A stretch of DNA of 64,000 nucleotides from UBA3210 sp048359995 (GCA_048359995.1 DBGCPK010000013.1:3850-67849), one strand, 5' to 3'; positions 17,866 to 26,821 are shown, counted from the first letter of the stretch. Numbers and translations are program-made. Notes: generated by a model not told the origin, from the sequence alone.

Positions 17866-19638
17866 TTATCCCTCCAATTCTTTTTCGAGAGTCTGCAATT
17901 CGACCATTTTCCGGTAGGTCGGCGAGTGAATCAAACACTCTCCGTTGGTACCGAAATACTCGACTTTTCCTTCTTTTAATACCAACACTTTATCGAGTTT
18001 TTCCACGGTGGAAACCCGCGAAGCGATCAAAATCGTCGTCTTTCCTTTCCTCAGTTTCCGGATATTGCTCAAAATGGTTTCTTCGGTTTTGATGTCTACC
18101 GCCGAAACCGAATCGTCGAGAACAAGTATCTTCGGATTTTTGATCACCGCGCGGGAAATCGAAATTCTCTGCTTTTGTCCTCCGGAAAGGGTAACGCCTC
18201 GTTCGCCGATCATCGTTTCGTATCCTTCGCTGAAATTTTCGATGTTGTTTCTGACATCGGAGAAATCTGCGGCTTCGGCGATCTTCCCGTCGGAAAGAGT
18301 TTCGTCGGCAAAACTGATGTTCTTTTTGATCGTGTCCGAAAAGAGAAAATTATCCTGCGGAGCATAACCGATGCAATCCCTCACCGCTTTGACGGGCAGT
18401 TTCATGATGTCGTAAGAATCGATGAACAAAGAGTTTTCTTCGACGTTATACAGGCGGAAAAGCATATTGACAAGAGTCGATTTCCCCGAACCGATCTTTC
18501 CGATGATGCCGACCGTCTCGCCGGCTTGAATCGTGAAGTTGACATCGTCGAGAATTTTTACGTTAGGATCGTCGGGATAAGCGAAAGAGAAGTTTTTGAA
18601 AGTGATTTCTCCTTTGATTTCTTCCGGGAAAAAGACGCAGCCATCGTCGGTGATTTCCACTTTTTCGTCTAAAAGCGACGATATTCTTCTCAAAGAAGTC
18701 CGGCTTCTGGCCGTCAAATTGATGATTTGAGCGATGGCGAACACAGGCCAGATAATCGCGTCGAAATAGCCGACGAACTTGACGATGTCGCCGGAAGAAA
18801 AGCCGGTTTCGATCCCGATGGAATTCTGATAGATGAAATAGCCGCCTAAACAGAAAATGATGATGATCACGCTGTAAATCAGAAGATCGATAAGCACGTT
18901 GAGAATCGCGTCGAAACGGACAAAGGCGATATTGGCGTCTTTGTTTTTCTTGTTTTCTTTCGCAAATTGCTTGATTTCTTTCGTCTCTTTGACAAATGCT
19001 TTGATAACGCGGATTCCCGTAAAATTTTCCTGAGAGAAGTCAGACATATCTTCGAATGCTTTTTGCCTCTTTTCGTATTTGATTTCCATATATTTGTCGA
19101 TGACGACGGCGCAGACGCAAAGAATGACCATCGGAATCAAGGCGATGATCGTCAAGTAGACGTTGATTCTGAACATTTTGACGATCGACATTACGCCTAA
19201 AAACAATCCGTCGATCAATTGAACGATACCGAACCCGAAGGCTTCCTCGATCGTTTCGAGATCGTTGCTGAAATAGGCTAAAATCGCACCCGTTTTGTTC
19301 TGTTTATAGTACCTTTGAGAGAGAATTTCGGTCTTTAAAAACATCTCCTGACGGATGTCGGCTTGAATCTTGACCGCCTCGGAGAGAATACATCTCCGCC
19401 AGACGAAACGGCCGATGAACATAGAGACGGCGACGAGAAAAATCGTCAGAATCGATTTCATGAGTTTCCAATCGAAAACGGACGAGATGTCCCCGTTCTG
19501 AACATTGTCGACGATGTTGCCGATCTCCTCCGGAACAAGAAGTTGAACGTAATCTACGACAATCAACGCCAAAATTCCGAAGAAAAAATACCAGAAATAT
19601 TTTAAATAGTACTTGTTGACGTGTTTCCCGAAGAGCAT
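17866..19638 (-). CDS. ABC exporter half, degenerate-site subunit (second pair)
   Basis: A half-transporter of 590 aa, first gene of the minus-strand pair. Walker A is GKIGSGKST, the signature is canonical LSGGQKQRIS, and Walker B ends VLDDSVSAVD with Asp in place of the catalytic Glu. Six hydrophobic helices fill about residues 15-310. GAAGGAGGAAG precedes the ATG. The substrate cannot be predicted. Confidence 0.92.
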   Translation of the reverse strand: MLFGKHVNKYYLKYFWYFFFGILALIVVDYVQLLVPEEIGNIVDNVQNGDISSVFDWKLMKSILTIFLVAVSMFIGRFVWRRCILSEAVKIQADIRQEMFLKTEILSQRYYKQNKTGAILAYFSNDLETIEEAFGFGIVQLIDGLFLGVMSIVKMFRINVYLTIIALIPMVILCVCAVVIDKYMEIKYEKRQKAFEDMSDFSQENFTGIRVIKAFVKETKEIKQFAKENKKNKDANIAFVRFDAILNVLIDLLIYSVIIIIFCLGGYFIYQNSIGIETGFSSGDIVKFVGYFDAIIWPVFAIAQIINLTARSRTSLRRISSLLDEKVEITDDGCVFFPEEIKGEITFKNFSFAYPDDPNVKILDDVNFTIQAGETVGIIGKIGSGKSTLVNMLFRLYNVEENSLFIDSYDIMKLPVKAVRDCIGYAPQDNFLFSDTIKKNISFADETLSDGKIAEAADFSDVRNNIENFSEGYETMIGERGVTLSGGQKQRISISRAVIKNPKILVLDDSVSAVDIKTEETILSNIRKLRKGKTTILIASRVSTVEKLDKVLVLKEGKVEYFGTNGECLIHSPTYRKMVELQTLEKELEG

Positions 19639-19914
19639 ACTTCCTCCTTCTCAACGTAAAATCGTGATTTTTAGTATATCAAAATATGAATTTCATTTTA
19701 GCACATTCTATTTGGAATGGAAATATGCATTTTAATTTGCTTTGCCTTTGGAAACGCTTTCATGCAAACCACGCCGTCACCTGAACATTCGGAGGAATCG
19801 TGCGAATCTTCTAAGGACAGATCCCATTTCTTCCAAGCATCACTTTTAACTGGACAAAAGGGGTTCCGAAGAGTAGAATAAATATGCGAAAAACAGAAAG
19901 AAAGCGGAGGAGTT
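19639..19914. other. intergenic region, divergent promoters presumed
   Basis: A 276-nt gap between the divergent ABC and pduL genes. Apart from ribosome binding sites at both ends I see no stem-loop, repeat or coding frame that stands out. Confidence 0.4.
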
Positions 19915-20487
19915 ATGAAACAGTTTGTAATTGAAACCAGCGCCAGACACGTCCACGTCGATCAGACGACATTGGAAATTCTCTTCGGAGACGGCGCGGA
20001 ACTCAGCGTAAAAAAGATGCTTTCCCAACCGGGGCAATTCGCTTCGGAGCAGAAAGTTCAGGTGATCGGACCGCGAGGAATGCTCAACTGCTCGATTCTC
20101 GGACCGGTCAGAAAAGACAATCAGGTCGAATTGTCGTTCACCGACGCGCGTACCATCGGCGTAGTCGCTCCCGTTAGAGAATCGGGAGATATCAAGGGAA
20201 GTGCCGGCTGTCGGCTGGTAGGTCCGTGCGGCGAAGTGACGATTGAAGAAGGAGTCATCATCGCCAAAAGGCATATCCATATGACTCCTGCGGACGCGGA
20301 AGAATTCGGCGTGAAAGACAAGGATGTCGTCAGCGTAAAAGTCGTCAACGACACCGGACGAAATCTGACTTTCCACGACACGGTCGTCCGAGTCAGCCCG
20401 ACTTACGCTTTGGCGATGCACATCGATACCGACGAATCCAACGCGGGTGCATTGGCCGGTTTGGTCATGGGAGAAATCGTCCGTTGA
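19915..20487 (+). CDS. pduL: phosphate propanoyltransferase (PduL-type)
   Basis: Converts acyl-CoA plus phosphate to acyl-phosphate, linking acetyl- or propionyl-CoA to ATP formation by acetate kinase. Two PduL repeats carry the zinc-binding histidines in SARHVHV and AKRHIHM, and the last motif is AMHIDTDESNAG. It is 190 aa and lacks the N-terminal microcompartment targeting extension. No shell-protein genes are nearby, so it is probably the cytosolic housekeeping phosphotransacetylase. GCGGAGG precedes the ATG, and its stop overlaps the next start. Confidence 0.92.
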   Translation: MKQFVIETSARHVHVDQTTLEILFGDGAELSVKKMLSQPGQFASEQKVQVIGPRGMLNCSILGPVRKDNQVELSFTDARTIGVVAPVRESGDIKGSAGCRLVGPCGEVTIEEGVIIAKRHIHMTPADAEEFGVKDKDVVSVKVVNDTGRNLTFHDTVVRVSPTYALAMHIDTDESNAGALAGLVMGEIVR

Positions 20488-20729
20488 TGGAACATTTGGT
20501 TTACACTCCTTCGGGAGTTTGTTCCCGACAGATTATCATCGATCACGAAAACGGAAAGATCGTTTCGGTCAAGGTCGTCGGGGGTTGTTCCGGCAATTTG
20601 CAGGGAATCAGTTCCCTTTTGGTCGGAATGAACATCGAGGAAGTCATCGCGCGCCTCGAAGGGATTCGATGCGGAATGAAATCCACTTCCTGTCCGGATC
20701 AAATCGCCAAAGCGTTGAAGACGATTTAA
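20487..20729 (+). CDS. TSCPD domain protein
   Basis: An 80-aa protein of the small TIGR03905-type family. It is named after the conserved C-terminal motif STSCPDQIAKAL. Two more cysteines lie in GVCSRQ and GGCSGNL and one in GIRCGMKS, suggesting a metal or cofactor site. The ATG at 20487 overlaps the pduL stop (ATGA). The TSCPD fold also occurs at the end of ribonucleotide reductases; the function of the stand-alone protein is not established. Confidence 0.85.
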   Translation: MEHLVYTPSGVCSRQIIIDHENGKIVSVKVVGGCSGNLQGISSLLVGMNIEEVIARLEGIRCGMKSTSCPDQIAKALKTI

Positions 20730-20777
20730 TTCAATAATTTGAGTATATAAATTTATTTATCGCTCATACTTTAAGGT

Positions 20778-20954
20778 ATGGTGATGAATGTGAAGTCAAA
20801 GAAAAAGAAAGCGCAGTTTCAGATTGCGGATACATTGTTCGAAATGGGACTGGATTTTGATATTATCGAAAAGATTTCCGGAGTTACTCCCAGCGAAATT
20901 TTGATGAACAAAATCAACCTTATCGAATTCGAAGAAGAAAAGAAAAAAGAATAA
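20778..20954 (+). CDS. 58-aa protein with helix-turn-helix-like tail
   Basis: A short frame with a highly charged start (KSKKKKAQ) and the pattern ADTLFEMGLDFDIIEKISGVTPSEI. That pattern resembles the C-terminal tail of Rpn/PD-(D/E)XK transposase-like proteins (LLKxGxxxxxIxxxTGLxxxEI). TAAGG lies a few nt upstream and it ends 27 nt before metK. It may be a small regulator or an evolutionary leftover. Confidence 0.55.
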   Translation: MVMNVKSKKKKAQFQIADTLFEMGLDFDIIEKISGVTPSEILMNKINLIEFEEEKKKE

Positions 20955-20980
20955 ATAATCTTTTGAAAGAGGTAGTCATT

Positions 20981-22147
20981 ATGCAGGAAAAACTATTGTT
21001 TACGTCCGAATCGGTATCCGAAGGTCATCCGGATAAAATATGCGATCAGATCAGCGATGCGATTCTCGATGCCTGCTTGAAAGACGATCCTCATTCACAT
21101 GTCGCTTGCGAATGCTTTATCACGACCGATTTTTTAGTTATCGGAGGAGAGATCACGACAAAAGCCAAAGTCGATTACGAATCCATCGCTCGGAATGTGA
21201 TGTTGTCGATCGGTTACGACGACAGTGAAAAGGGCATCGACGGCGCGCGTTGCAAAATCCTGAATTTGATCAAAGAACAGTCTCCGGATATCAACCAAGG
21301 CGTCGTCCGAGAAAACAGCGAAGAGATCGGCGCGGGCGATCAGGGAATTATGTTCGGTTACGCTTGCAACGAAACCGAGAATTATATGCCGTTAGGCATC
21401 GGAATTGCTCATAAATTGGTGAGGTACGCTTCGAATCTGAGAAAAAGCGGACTCTTCCCCGGTGCCCGACCGGATATGAAATCGCAAGTTACCATCGATT
21501 ATACCGATGGAAAAACCAAAATCGATACGGTTTTGATGTCGATCCAACACGACGCAGATGTCGATCCGGAAGAATTCAAACAATTTATCGAGCGTCGAAT
21601 TATCGATGTCGTCGTGAAATCTTACGGGTTCGACAACGATTACAAAATTTTAATTAATCCGACCGGTCGGTTCGTCATCGGAGGCCCTGCCGGGGATACC
21701 GGATTGACGGGACGAAAGATCATCGTCGACACCTACGGAGGAGTGGGAAAACACGGTGGCGGTTCTTTCTCCGGGAAAGACCCTTCCAAAGTGGATCGTT
21801 CCGCGGCTTACGCGGCGAGATACGTGGCGAAAAATCTCTGCGCGGCCGGCGTGGCCGACAAAATCGAAGTGCAGTTGAGTTACGCGATCGGAAAAAGCGA
21901 ACCTCTCTCGGTTTCGGTCGATACTTTCCATACCTCTCCCTATCCGACGACCAAAATTCTGGAAATTATCCGTTGCCTGTTCGATTTGAAACCGGCTTCC
22001 ATCATCAAAAAATTCAGCCTGACGAAACCGCCGTTCCGCTATGTGGATTTGGCTTCTTACGGTCACTTCGGACGACCGGACGTCGATTGTCCTTGGGAAC
22101 GGCTCGACCAAGTGGAAAAAATCAAAGAACTGCTGGGAAACGATTGA
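20981..22147 (+). CDS. metK: S-adenosylmethionine synthetase
   Basis: Makes SAM from methionine and ATP. The 388-aa protein has GHPDKICDQISDAI at the ATP site, GAGDQGIMFGYA, and the phosphate-binding GGGSFSGKDPSKVDRS. GAGG upstream favours the ATG at 20981. No SAM riboswitch fits in the short gap before it. SAM made here is the methyl donor for HsdM and RsmD in this window. Confidence 0.97.
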   Translation: MQEKLLFTSESVSEGHPDKICDQISDAILDACLKDDPHSHVACECFITTDFLVIGGEITTKAKVDYESIARNVMLSIGYDDSEKGIDGARCKILNLIKEQSPDINQGVVRENSEEIGAGDQGIMFGYACNETENYMPLGIGIAHKLVRYASNLRKSGLFPGARPDMKSQVTIDYTDGKTKIDTVLMSIQHDADVDPEEFKQFIERRIIDVVVKSYGFDNDYKILINPTGRFVIGGPAGDTGLTGRKIIVDTYGGVGKHGGGSFSGKDPSKVDRSAAYAARYVAKNLCAAGVADKIEVQLSYAIGKSEPLSVSVDTFHTSPYPTTKILEIIRCLFDLKPASIIKKFSLTKPPFRYVDLASYGHFGRPDVDCPWERLDQVEKIKELLGND

Positions 22148-22229
22148 ATTTTAAAGTAGTTTTGACCATCTATCATTATATGATATTCAGATGAAGAATA
22201 CCAGTCTACTTTTTTTATTTTTCTACCCT

Positions 22230-22241
22230 TATAATTATAAT
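22230..22241 (+). promoter_or_regulatory. -10 region of hpf promoter
   Basis: Two tandem TATAAT hexamers (22230-22235 and 22236-22241) lie about 50 nt before hpf. A clear -35 box is not visible. Confidence 0.45.
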
Positions 22242-22288
22242 GTAGGAAATCTACGCACTCTAATATGAAACGAAAGGAGACTATTATT

Positions 22289-22828
22289 ATGAGATGTCAG
22301 ATCGTTGGAAAGAACATTGTCATTACCGAGGCAATGCGGAATGCAGTGGAAGAAAAGCTTTCCAGAATGGACAAATACTTTGTCATTACCGATGAAGTGG
22401 TGGCAAAGGTACTTGCGAGAACGTACAAAACCGCGCAAAAAATCGAGATTACGATTCACACGAAGATGATGGATTTTCGCGTCGAAGTTATGGCGGATGA
22501 TTTTTATGCCGCGGTCGATTCGGCTATCGACAAACTCGAAGGTCAGATGCGGAAATTGAAAACCAAATTGTGCCGTCGGCACAAAGAAAGCCTCGGCGAA
22601 TCGATCGCGTTCGAGAATATCGTCAACGAAGAGGATGACGAAAACGATGAAATGGTCAGAGCAAAAGAAGTCTACCTCGAACCGATGGATATCGAGGAAG
22701 CGATCACTCGAATGGAGGCTTTGGGACACAGTTTCTTCCTCTACAAGGATTCGGAAGACGAAATGACATCGGTCGTTTACAAGCGCTACGACGGAGGATA
22801 CGGCGTTATTCAGGCGCGGGAAAAATAA
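22289..22828 (+). CDS. hpf: ribosome hibernation promoting factor, long form
   Basis: Dimerises idle 70S ribosomes to 100S particles. The N-terminal S30AE domain (about 1-100) starts RCQIVGKNIVITEAM. An acidic linker follows, and the C-terminal dimerisation domain is KEVYLEPMDIEEAITRM to DGGYGVI, so this is the long type found in Firmicutes (179 aa). AAAGGAG is 9 nt before the ATG at 22289. A strong terminator ends the unit. Confidence 0.95.
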   Translation: MRCQIVGKNIVITEAMRNAVEEKLSRMDKYFVITDEVVAKVLARTYKTAQKIEITIHTKMMDFRVEVMADDFYAAVDSAIDKLEGQMRKLKTKLCRRHKESLGESIAFENIVNEEDDENDEMVRAKEVYLEPMDIEEAITRMEALGHSFFLYKDSEDEMTSVVYKRYDGGYGVIQAREK

Positions 22829-22837
22829 AACCGGGAA

Positions 22838-22866
22838 AAAGAAGTGGTCGGCCACTTCTTTTTTTT
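22838..22866 (+). terminator. hpf terminator
   Basis: AAGAAGTGG and CCACTTCTT form a perfect 9-bp stem with loop TCGG, followed by a run of T. Confidence 0.92.
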
Positions 22867-22994
22867 GCCTTTCCGACATATTCTTAAATGATGACGGACT
22901 GAAAAAGTACTGAATTTCGCTTACTTTTTTCAGAAAAAAATTCCGATCCGCTACTGAATTTCCGCCGAATCACGAAAGAAAGGGGCAATTTCAT

Positions 22995-23951
22995 TTGAAG
23001 ATTATCAAATTTGGAGGAACCGCTTTGCAAACTCCTACCTTGATGAATAATGCCGTCGATATTATCCGAAAAGCAGATGAAAAAGTGGTGGTCGTCCTCT
23101 CGGCGATTGGGAGAAAAGGTTTTCCTTATGCGACGGAGACCTTGATCGATTCTTTGAAGGGGGCGTATCTGAGTCCGAAAGAGATGGATCGCCTTCTTTC
23201 TTTGGGAGAAACCTATTCTGCGATACTTTTTTCCAACGAATTGAACAAGCAGCATATCAACGCATACAGCCTTTCTTATCGAGAAATCGGATTGATTTGC
23301 GACAAGCAATACGGAAAAGGGACGATCACTTCGCTGAGCAAAGAAAGAATCAAGTCGATTATCAGTCGGTATCAAGTCGTTATCGTGCCGGGATTTATCG
23401 CCAAATCCAGTGAATACGAAGTGATCACGCTCGGAAGAGGAACTTCGGACTATTCCGCCGTTTTGATCGGCGAAATGCTGGACGAAAAAGAAGTAACGCT
23501 TTTTAAAGACGTCGACGGCATCTATCCGACGATCCAGTATCCTTTGACAAAACAGAATTGCTTTGAATACCTATCTTACGAAGAAGCGCTGGCGCTTTGC
23601 GACATCGGTTATCCGATCATCAACCGCGAAGCGGTGCTGAGAGCCGAAGAACAGGAAATTCGCCTTATCGTCAGAAATTTCAATATGAACGAGAAATACA
23701 CGACGGTTTCCCGCGTTTCCTGCGGATACAAGATTTTGGGATTCAATCTCAGCAATAATTTCTATAAAATCGCCACTTTTCAACCCGAAGCGCTATGCGA
23801 AGAATTGGACGCTTTGTTTAAAAAGCACCATATTTTTGTCAAAAAGTTTCAAATCGACGAGCGTTGTCTTTCCTTTTCGATTACAGCCTCGCAAGGTTTG
23901 CTGATTCGTCAACTGCTTTTGAACCGCTATTTCCGTTCGCTGCTTCGCTAA
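22995..23951 (+). CDS. short aspartate kinase
   Basis: Phosphorylates aspartate, entry to lysine, threonine, methionine and diaminopimelate synthesis. The amino-acid kinase core is clear: KFGGTALQTP at the start, LGRGTSDYSAVLIG and FKDVDGIYP. It is only 318 aa, whereas typical aspartokinases exceed 400 aa with two ACT domains. About 75 residues remain after the kinase core, enough for at most one ACT-like domain, so feedback control may differ. GAAAGGGG lies upstream. No other genes of the pathway are nearby. Confidence 0.82.
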   Translation: MKIIKFGGTALQTPTLMNNAVDIIRKADEKVVVVLSAIGRKGFPYATETLIDSLKGAYLSPKEMDRLLSLGETYSAILFSNELNKQHINAYSLSYREIGLICDKQYGKGTITSLSKERIKSIISRYQVVIVPGFIAKSSEYEVITLGRGTSDYSAVLIGEMLDEKEVTLFKDVDGIYPTIQYPLTKQNCFEYLSYEEALALCDIGYPIINREAVLRAEEQEIRLIVRNFNMNEKYTTVSRVSCGYKILGFNLSNNFYKIATFQPEALCEELDALFKKHHIFVKKFQIDERCLSFSITASQGLLIRQLLLNRYFRSLLR

Positions 23952-24088
23952 AAAGATCATTTTACGTTTCCCGTCGCTCATTTCGGAACATGGAGGGAAG
24001 CAAAACCATTTGCATAAAATTGACAGAATCGATCAGTTTGATGGATTTCTGTTTTTTATTTGATTATAATATCTCTTGGTGATTAGTG

Positions 24089-24928
24089 ATGATCAAAGCA
24101 ATTGCGACGGATTTAGACGGCACGCTTTTTTATCCGAAAAGAAAGTTGCGCCTGATGAAGTCGAAAAATGTCGCATTTTTGAAAGAAATGATCGCGGAAG
24201 GCAAGAAAATTATCTTGGTTACGGGAAGAAACCGCTATGTGAGCAGCAAGGTGGCAAAAAGAATCAAAACCGAAAATTTGACGATTATCGGTTGCAACGG
24301 CGGATATGTCAACGACAACGGAGTCAATGTCATTGAGAACCCGATCGACGCGGAAGATGCGAAAAAATTGTATTCTTTGTTGGAAAAGGATAAAAAAATC
24401 AAATCTATTTTGATTTTTACCGACAAATACAATATAATACTTGATGATTCACCACTCAACCCTGTCGAAAGAGTGATCGGAAAGATCGGCATGAAAGCAC
24501 AGGGGGTGTATAATGAACCTTACGTTTTCGGAAAAGAAAAGGTTTTGCGGATGTTCGAAGACAAAGACATCAAAATCTACAAAATCATGCCTTGGTACGG
24601 GTTGCAAAAGAACCGGAACGAAAAAGCGCGTCAGGCTTCGATCAGATATTCAGAATCCGTCGGTGATCAATTTGAAATCACCTGGTCGAAAGACGCTGTG
24701 GAATTCGTCAGAAAAGGAGTTACGAAAGCCAACGTACTCAAACAGATTCTGAGAGAATCCGCGATCAAGGACGACGAAATCATGGTAGTGGGCGATTCGG
24801 GAAACGATATCTCGATGTTTCGAAGTTTCGAGAACAGTTACGTGATGAAACACGCACCGGAGGAAGTAAAAAAAGAGGCGAAATTCGTCGTCGAAAGCGT
24901 CGCCGATCTGAAAAAATATTGCAGTTAA
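24089..24928 (+). CDS. HAD-superfamily Cof-type phosphatase
   Basis: A 279-aa hydrolase of the Cof subfamily, members of which dephosphorylate sugar phosphates, FMN or related metabolites. Motif I is ATDLDGTL, motif II ILVTGR, a lysine lies in the KDAVEFVRKGVTK block and motif IV is MVVGDSGNDISM. The substrate cannot be told. The ATG at 24089 is used here; a GTG one codon upstream is equally possible. A TATAAT at about 24064-24069 may be its -10 box. Confidence 0.9.
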   Translation: MIKAIATDLDGTLFYPKRKLRLMKSKNVAFLKEMIAEGKKIILVTGRNRYVSSKVAKRIKTENLTIIGCNGGYVNDNGVNVIENPIDAEDAKKLYSLLEKDKKIKSILIFTDKYNIILDDSPLNPVERVIGKIGMKAQGVYNEPYVFGKEKVLRMFEDKDIKIYKIMPWYGLQKNRNEKARQASIRYSESVGDQFEITWSKDAVEFVRKGVTKANVLKQILRESAIKDDEIMVVGDSGNDISMFRSFENSYVMKHAPEEVKKEAKFVVESVADLKKYCS

Positions 24929-24941
24929 AGGAGAGAGAAAA

Positions 24942-25808
24942 ATGAATGATGCAACAAGATTTATAATGGGAATCTATCAGGTTTCCTTAATGGTCAGAGA
25001 TACGTTGGAGTATGTGCAAGGAAGACCGAGTCACGATGTGAATTTTTACAATCAAAGAAAGCAGATCATCGCTCACGGAATGGAAGAGAACTCGCCTCTG
25101 TCTCATTTCTTATCTCAAAACGGGGAAGTGGGAGAGAAAATCCGTTCGAATCTCAACGATTTTATCGAATTCGCTTACAGCGACGAGTCCACTTATTTGA
25201 CGATTGAAAACGGAAATCTGATCGTCGATCACGCTCAAGATCTCAAAGCGCTCGATTATATCGTCGGATTAAGGGAAACCTTGATGGATATCGTCAAAAA
25301 GTTCGCGGAGAACTCCAAACAAGCAGGGAATCTGGAAGCCTCTTTGGAAAACCTGATCGCTTTGGACGAAGCCTTCTATCGGGTTCTGTCTTCGCTGATC
25401 ATCTTCGATTTGACGCACAAAGAATTTGTGGAATTCAATAAAGCGATGCACGACAACGGCGGAAAACCTTCTCCTCAATCCAATTTCGTCATCAACGATA
25501 TGAAAAAGTTGGTCGGTTATACCAAATTTGTTCACGAACACGCGAATAAGGAAGATACAGTCTACGAGGAGGCGTATCAGCAGAATTTCACCTGTTTGAA
25601 CTACATGGAAGGATCCAAACCATTACCGAACAATAACGGAATGAAAGGGGAAATCGACGCAGTTCATAACAAATACGTTCAGATTCTTTCGCAAAGAGAA
25701 CTCCCGTGGAGAACAGCCTATAATGGTTTGTGGAATGAATTGGTCGGTTATGAACAAGGATTGCGTCAGGCCAGAGCGCAGCAGACTCCGGAGAATAAAG
25801 AACAATAA
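24942..25808 (+). CDS. protein of unknown function, 288 aa
   Basis: A soluble, mostly helical protein with no motif I recognise. It has no signal peptide or membrane segment, an acidic composition and a polar Gln/Glu-rich tail. AAAGGAGAGAG precedes the ATG, 13 nt after the HAD gene, so the two are probably one transcript together with the membrane protein at 25841. Codon use matches the flanking core genes. Confidence 0.75.
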   Translation: MNDATRFIMGIYQVSLMVRDTLEYVQGRPSHDVNFYNQRKQIIAHGMEENSPLSHFLSQNGEVGEKIRSNLNDFIEFAYSDESTYLTIENGNLIVDHAQDLKALDYIVGLRETLMDIVKKFAENSKQAGNLEASLENLIALDEAFYRVLSSLIIFDLTHKEFVEFNKAMHDNGGKPSPQSNFVINDMKKLVGYTKFVHEHANKEDTVYEEAYQQNFTCLNYMEGSKPLPNNNGMKGEIDAVHNKYVQILSQRELPWRTAYNGLWNELVGYEQGLRQARAQQTPENKEQ

Positions 25809-25840
25809 AAAATCGCAATACATAAAAACGAGGTGAGAAT

Positions 25841-26272
25841 ATGGCAAGAAAATTCAGAACAGCCCGAGAAAAGAAGGAATTGAGCAATAAAATAGCCGAA
25901 ATCATATGGACGTCTTTGGCTTCCGTGATTTTCGCGGGCGGAATCGTTTTTATGATTTTGGGCGCGATAATCGATTCGATCTCGGGTAACTTCAAAAAGA
26001 GTCCTCTGTACTTTTTAATCGAAGCGCAGAACAATTTCTTCACTTGGGTTAACACTTGGTGGAGCGGATATTCTTTGAAAAGCTTCTCTTTGACCGGATT
26101 GGTCGTCATGTTGATCGGATTGGCTTTTCTTTTAGTCGTCTTGTTGATCTCGTCCAATCGGCAGGAGGCTCTCAGCAAAAAAGATCGGGCGCGGAAATTG
26201 CGTGAACAGAACGTTCGCCGTTTTGAGGCGCAGTTGGAAACCGAGCCGGCTGTAAGCGAAACCGTGAATTAA
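25841..26272 (+). CDS. two-helix membrane protein, 143 aa
   Basis: Two clear transmembrane segments (about 24-46 and 88-107) are separated by an amphipathic stretch containing NNFFTWVNTWWSGY. Both ends are charged and presumably cytosolic. It follows the 288-aa gene by 32 nt and is closed by a terminator. No known family recognised. Confidence 0.75.
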   Translation: MARKFRTAREKKELSNKIAEIIWTSLASVIFAGGIVFMILGAIIDSISGNFKKSPLYFLIEAQNNFFTWVNTWWSGYSLKSFSLTGLVVMLIGLAFLLVVLLISSNRQEALSKKDRARKLREQNVRRFEAQLETEPAVSETVN

Positions 26273-26275
26273 CGA

Positions 26276-26302
26276 AAAGACTGTCGCAAGACAGTTTTTT
26301 TA
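26276..26302 (+). terminator. terminator after 25841 gene
   Basis: ACTGTC / GACAGT stem with a GCAA tetraloop followed by seven T. Confidence 0.9.
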
Positions 26303-26659
26303 TATCGATCCTTGGCTCTCGCTTTTGGTTTTCAGAAGATAAAGAACGACGAGGGATTGACCGAATACGATAAAAAGGCTCCCGAATAAGCGCATTTTCG
26401 CTAATCGATAATCTCGCGATCCAAAAGGAAAGGTCTGCATTTCTCTATAATTTCTGACAGCAAACATTACAAAAACGAAGAGAACGAGGAAAGCAGCAAG
26501 AATAAACAATCCGGACGGATTTTGAACGTTTTTTCCGTATAATTTCTTTCGGGATTGATTATCGGCGTATAAATCGATCACGATGGCAATCAGGAAAACG
26601 AAGTAGAGGAGATCATCTTCTTTCAATTGATTCAGTTTGCTATCAAGGGAATCTTCCAT
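26300..26659 (-). CDS. small membrane protein
   Basis: About 119 aa from the ATG at 26659 (MEDSLDSKL); a start at 26695 would add 12 residues. Three hydrophobic stretches (LLYFVFLIAIVIDLY, the LFILAAFLVLFVFVMFAV segment and LFGSLFIVFGQSLVVLYLL) suggest three membrane helices. It converges on the terminator of the preceding operon. Family unknown. Confidence 0.6.
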   Translation of the reverse strand: MEDSLDSKLNQLKEDDLLYFVFLIAIVIDLYADNQSRKKLYGKNVQNPSGLFILAAFLVLFVFVMFAVRNYREMQTFPFGSRDYRLAKMRLFGSLFIVFGQSLVVLYLLKTKSESQGSI

Positions 26660-26761
26660 AGTAAAGTTTAATCCGCATATAGCCTTTTTTTGCAATAATT
26701 TCTTACTTTCGAATCAAATTTGAATAAAAATTGAAGACGGGCGAATTTTAGGAGGTATTCG

Positions 26762-26821
26762 ATGGTTTTGCAATCGAATTGTAGTAGTTGCACGAGATTG
26801 CCTTTGATTTTTCGAATGTAG
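26762..26821 (+). CDS. possible 19-aa peptide with strong ribosome site
   Basis: A TTTTAGGAGG ribosome binding site lies 6 nt before an ATG that opens a 19-codon frame (MVLQSNCSSCTRLPLIFRM). The frame is short and unsupported by anything else, so it may be chance, a leader peptide or the start of a decayed gene. Confidence 0.25.
   Translation: MVLQSNCSSCTRLPLIFRM

Noticed and set aside
20954..20981. SAM riboswitch before metK
   Set aside because: Only 26 nt separate metK from the preceding frame, too little for any SAM riboswitch, and no conserved elements are seen.
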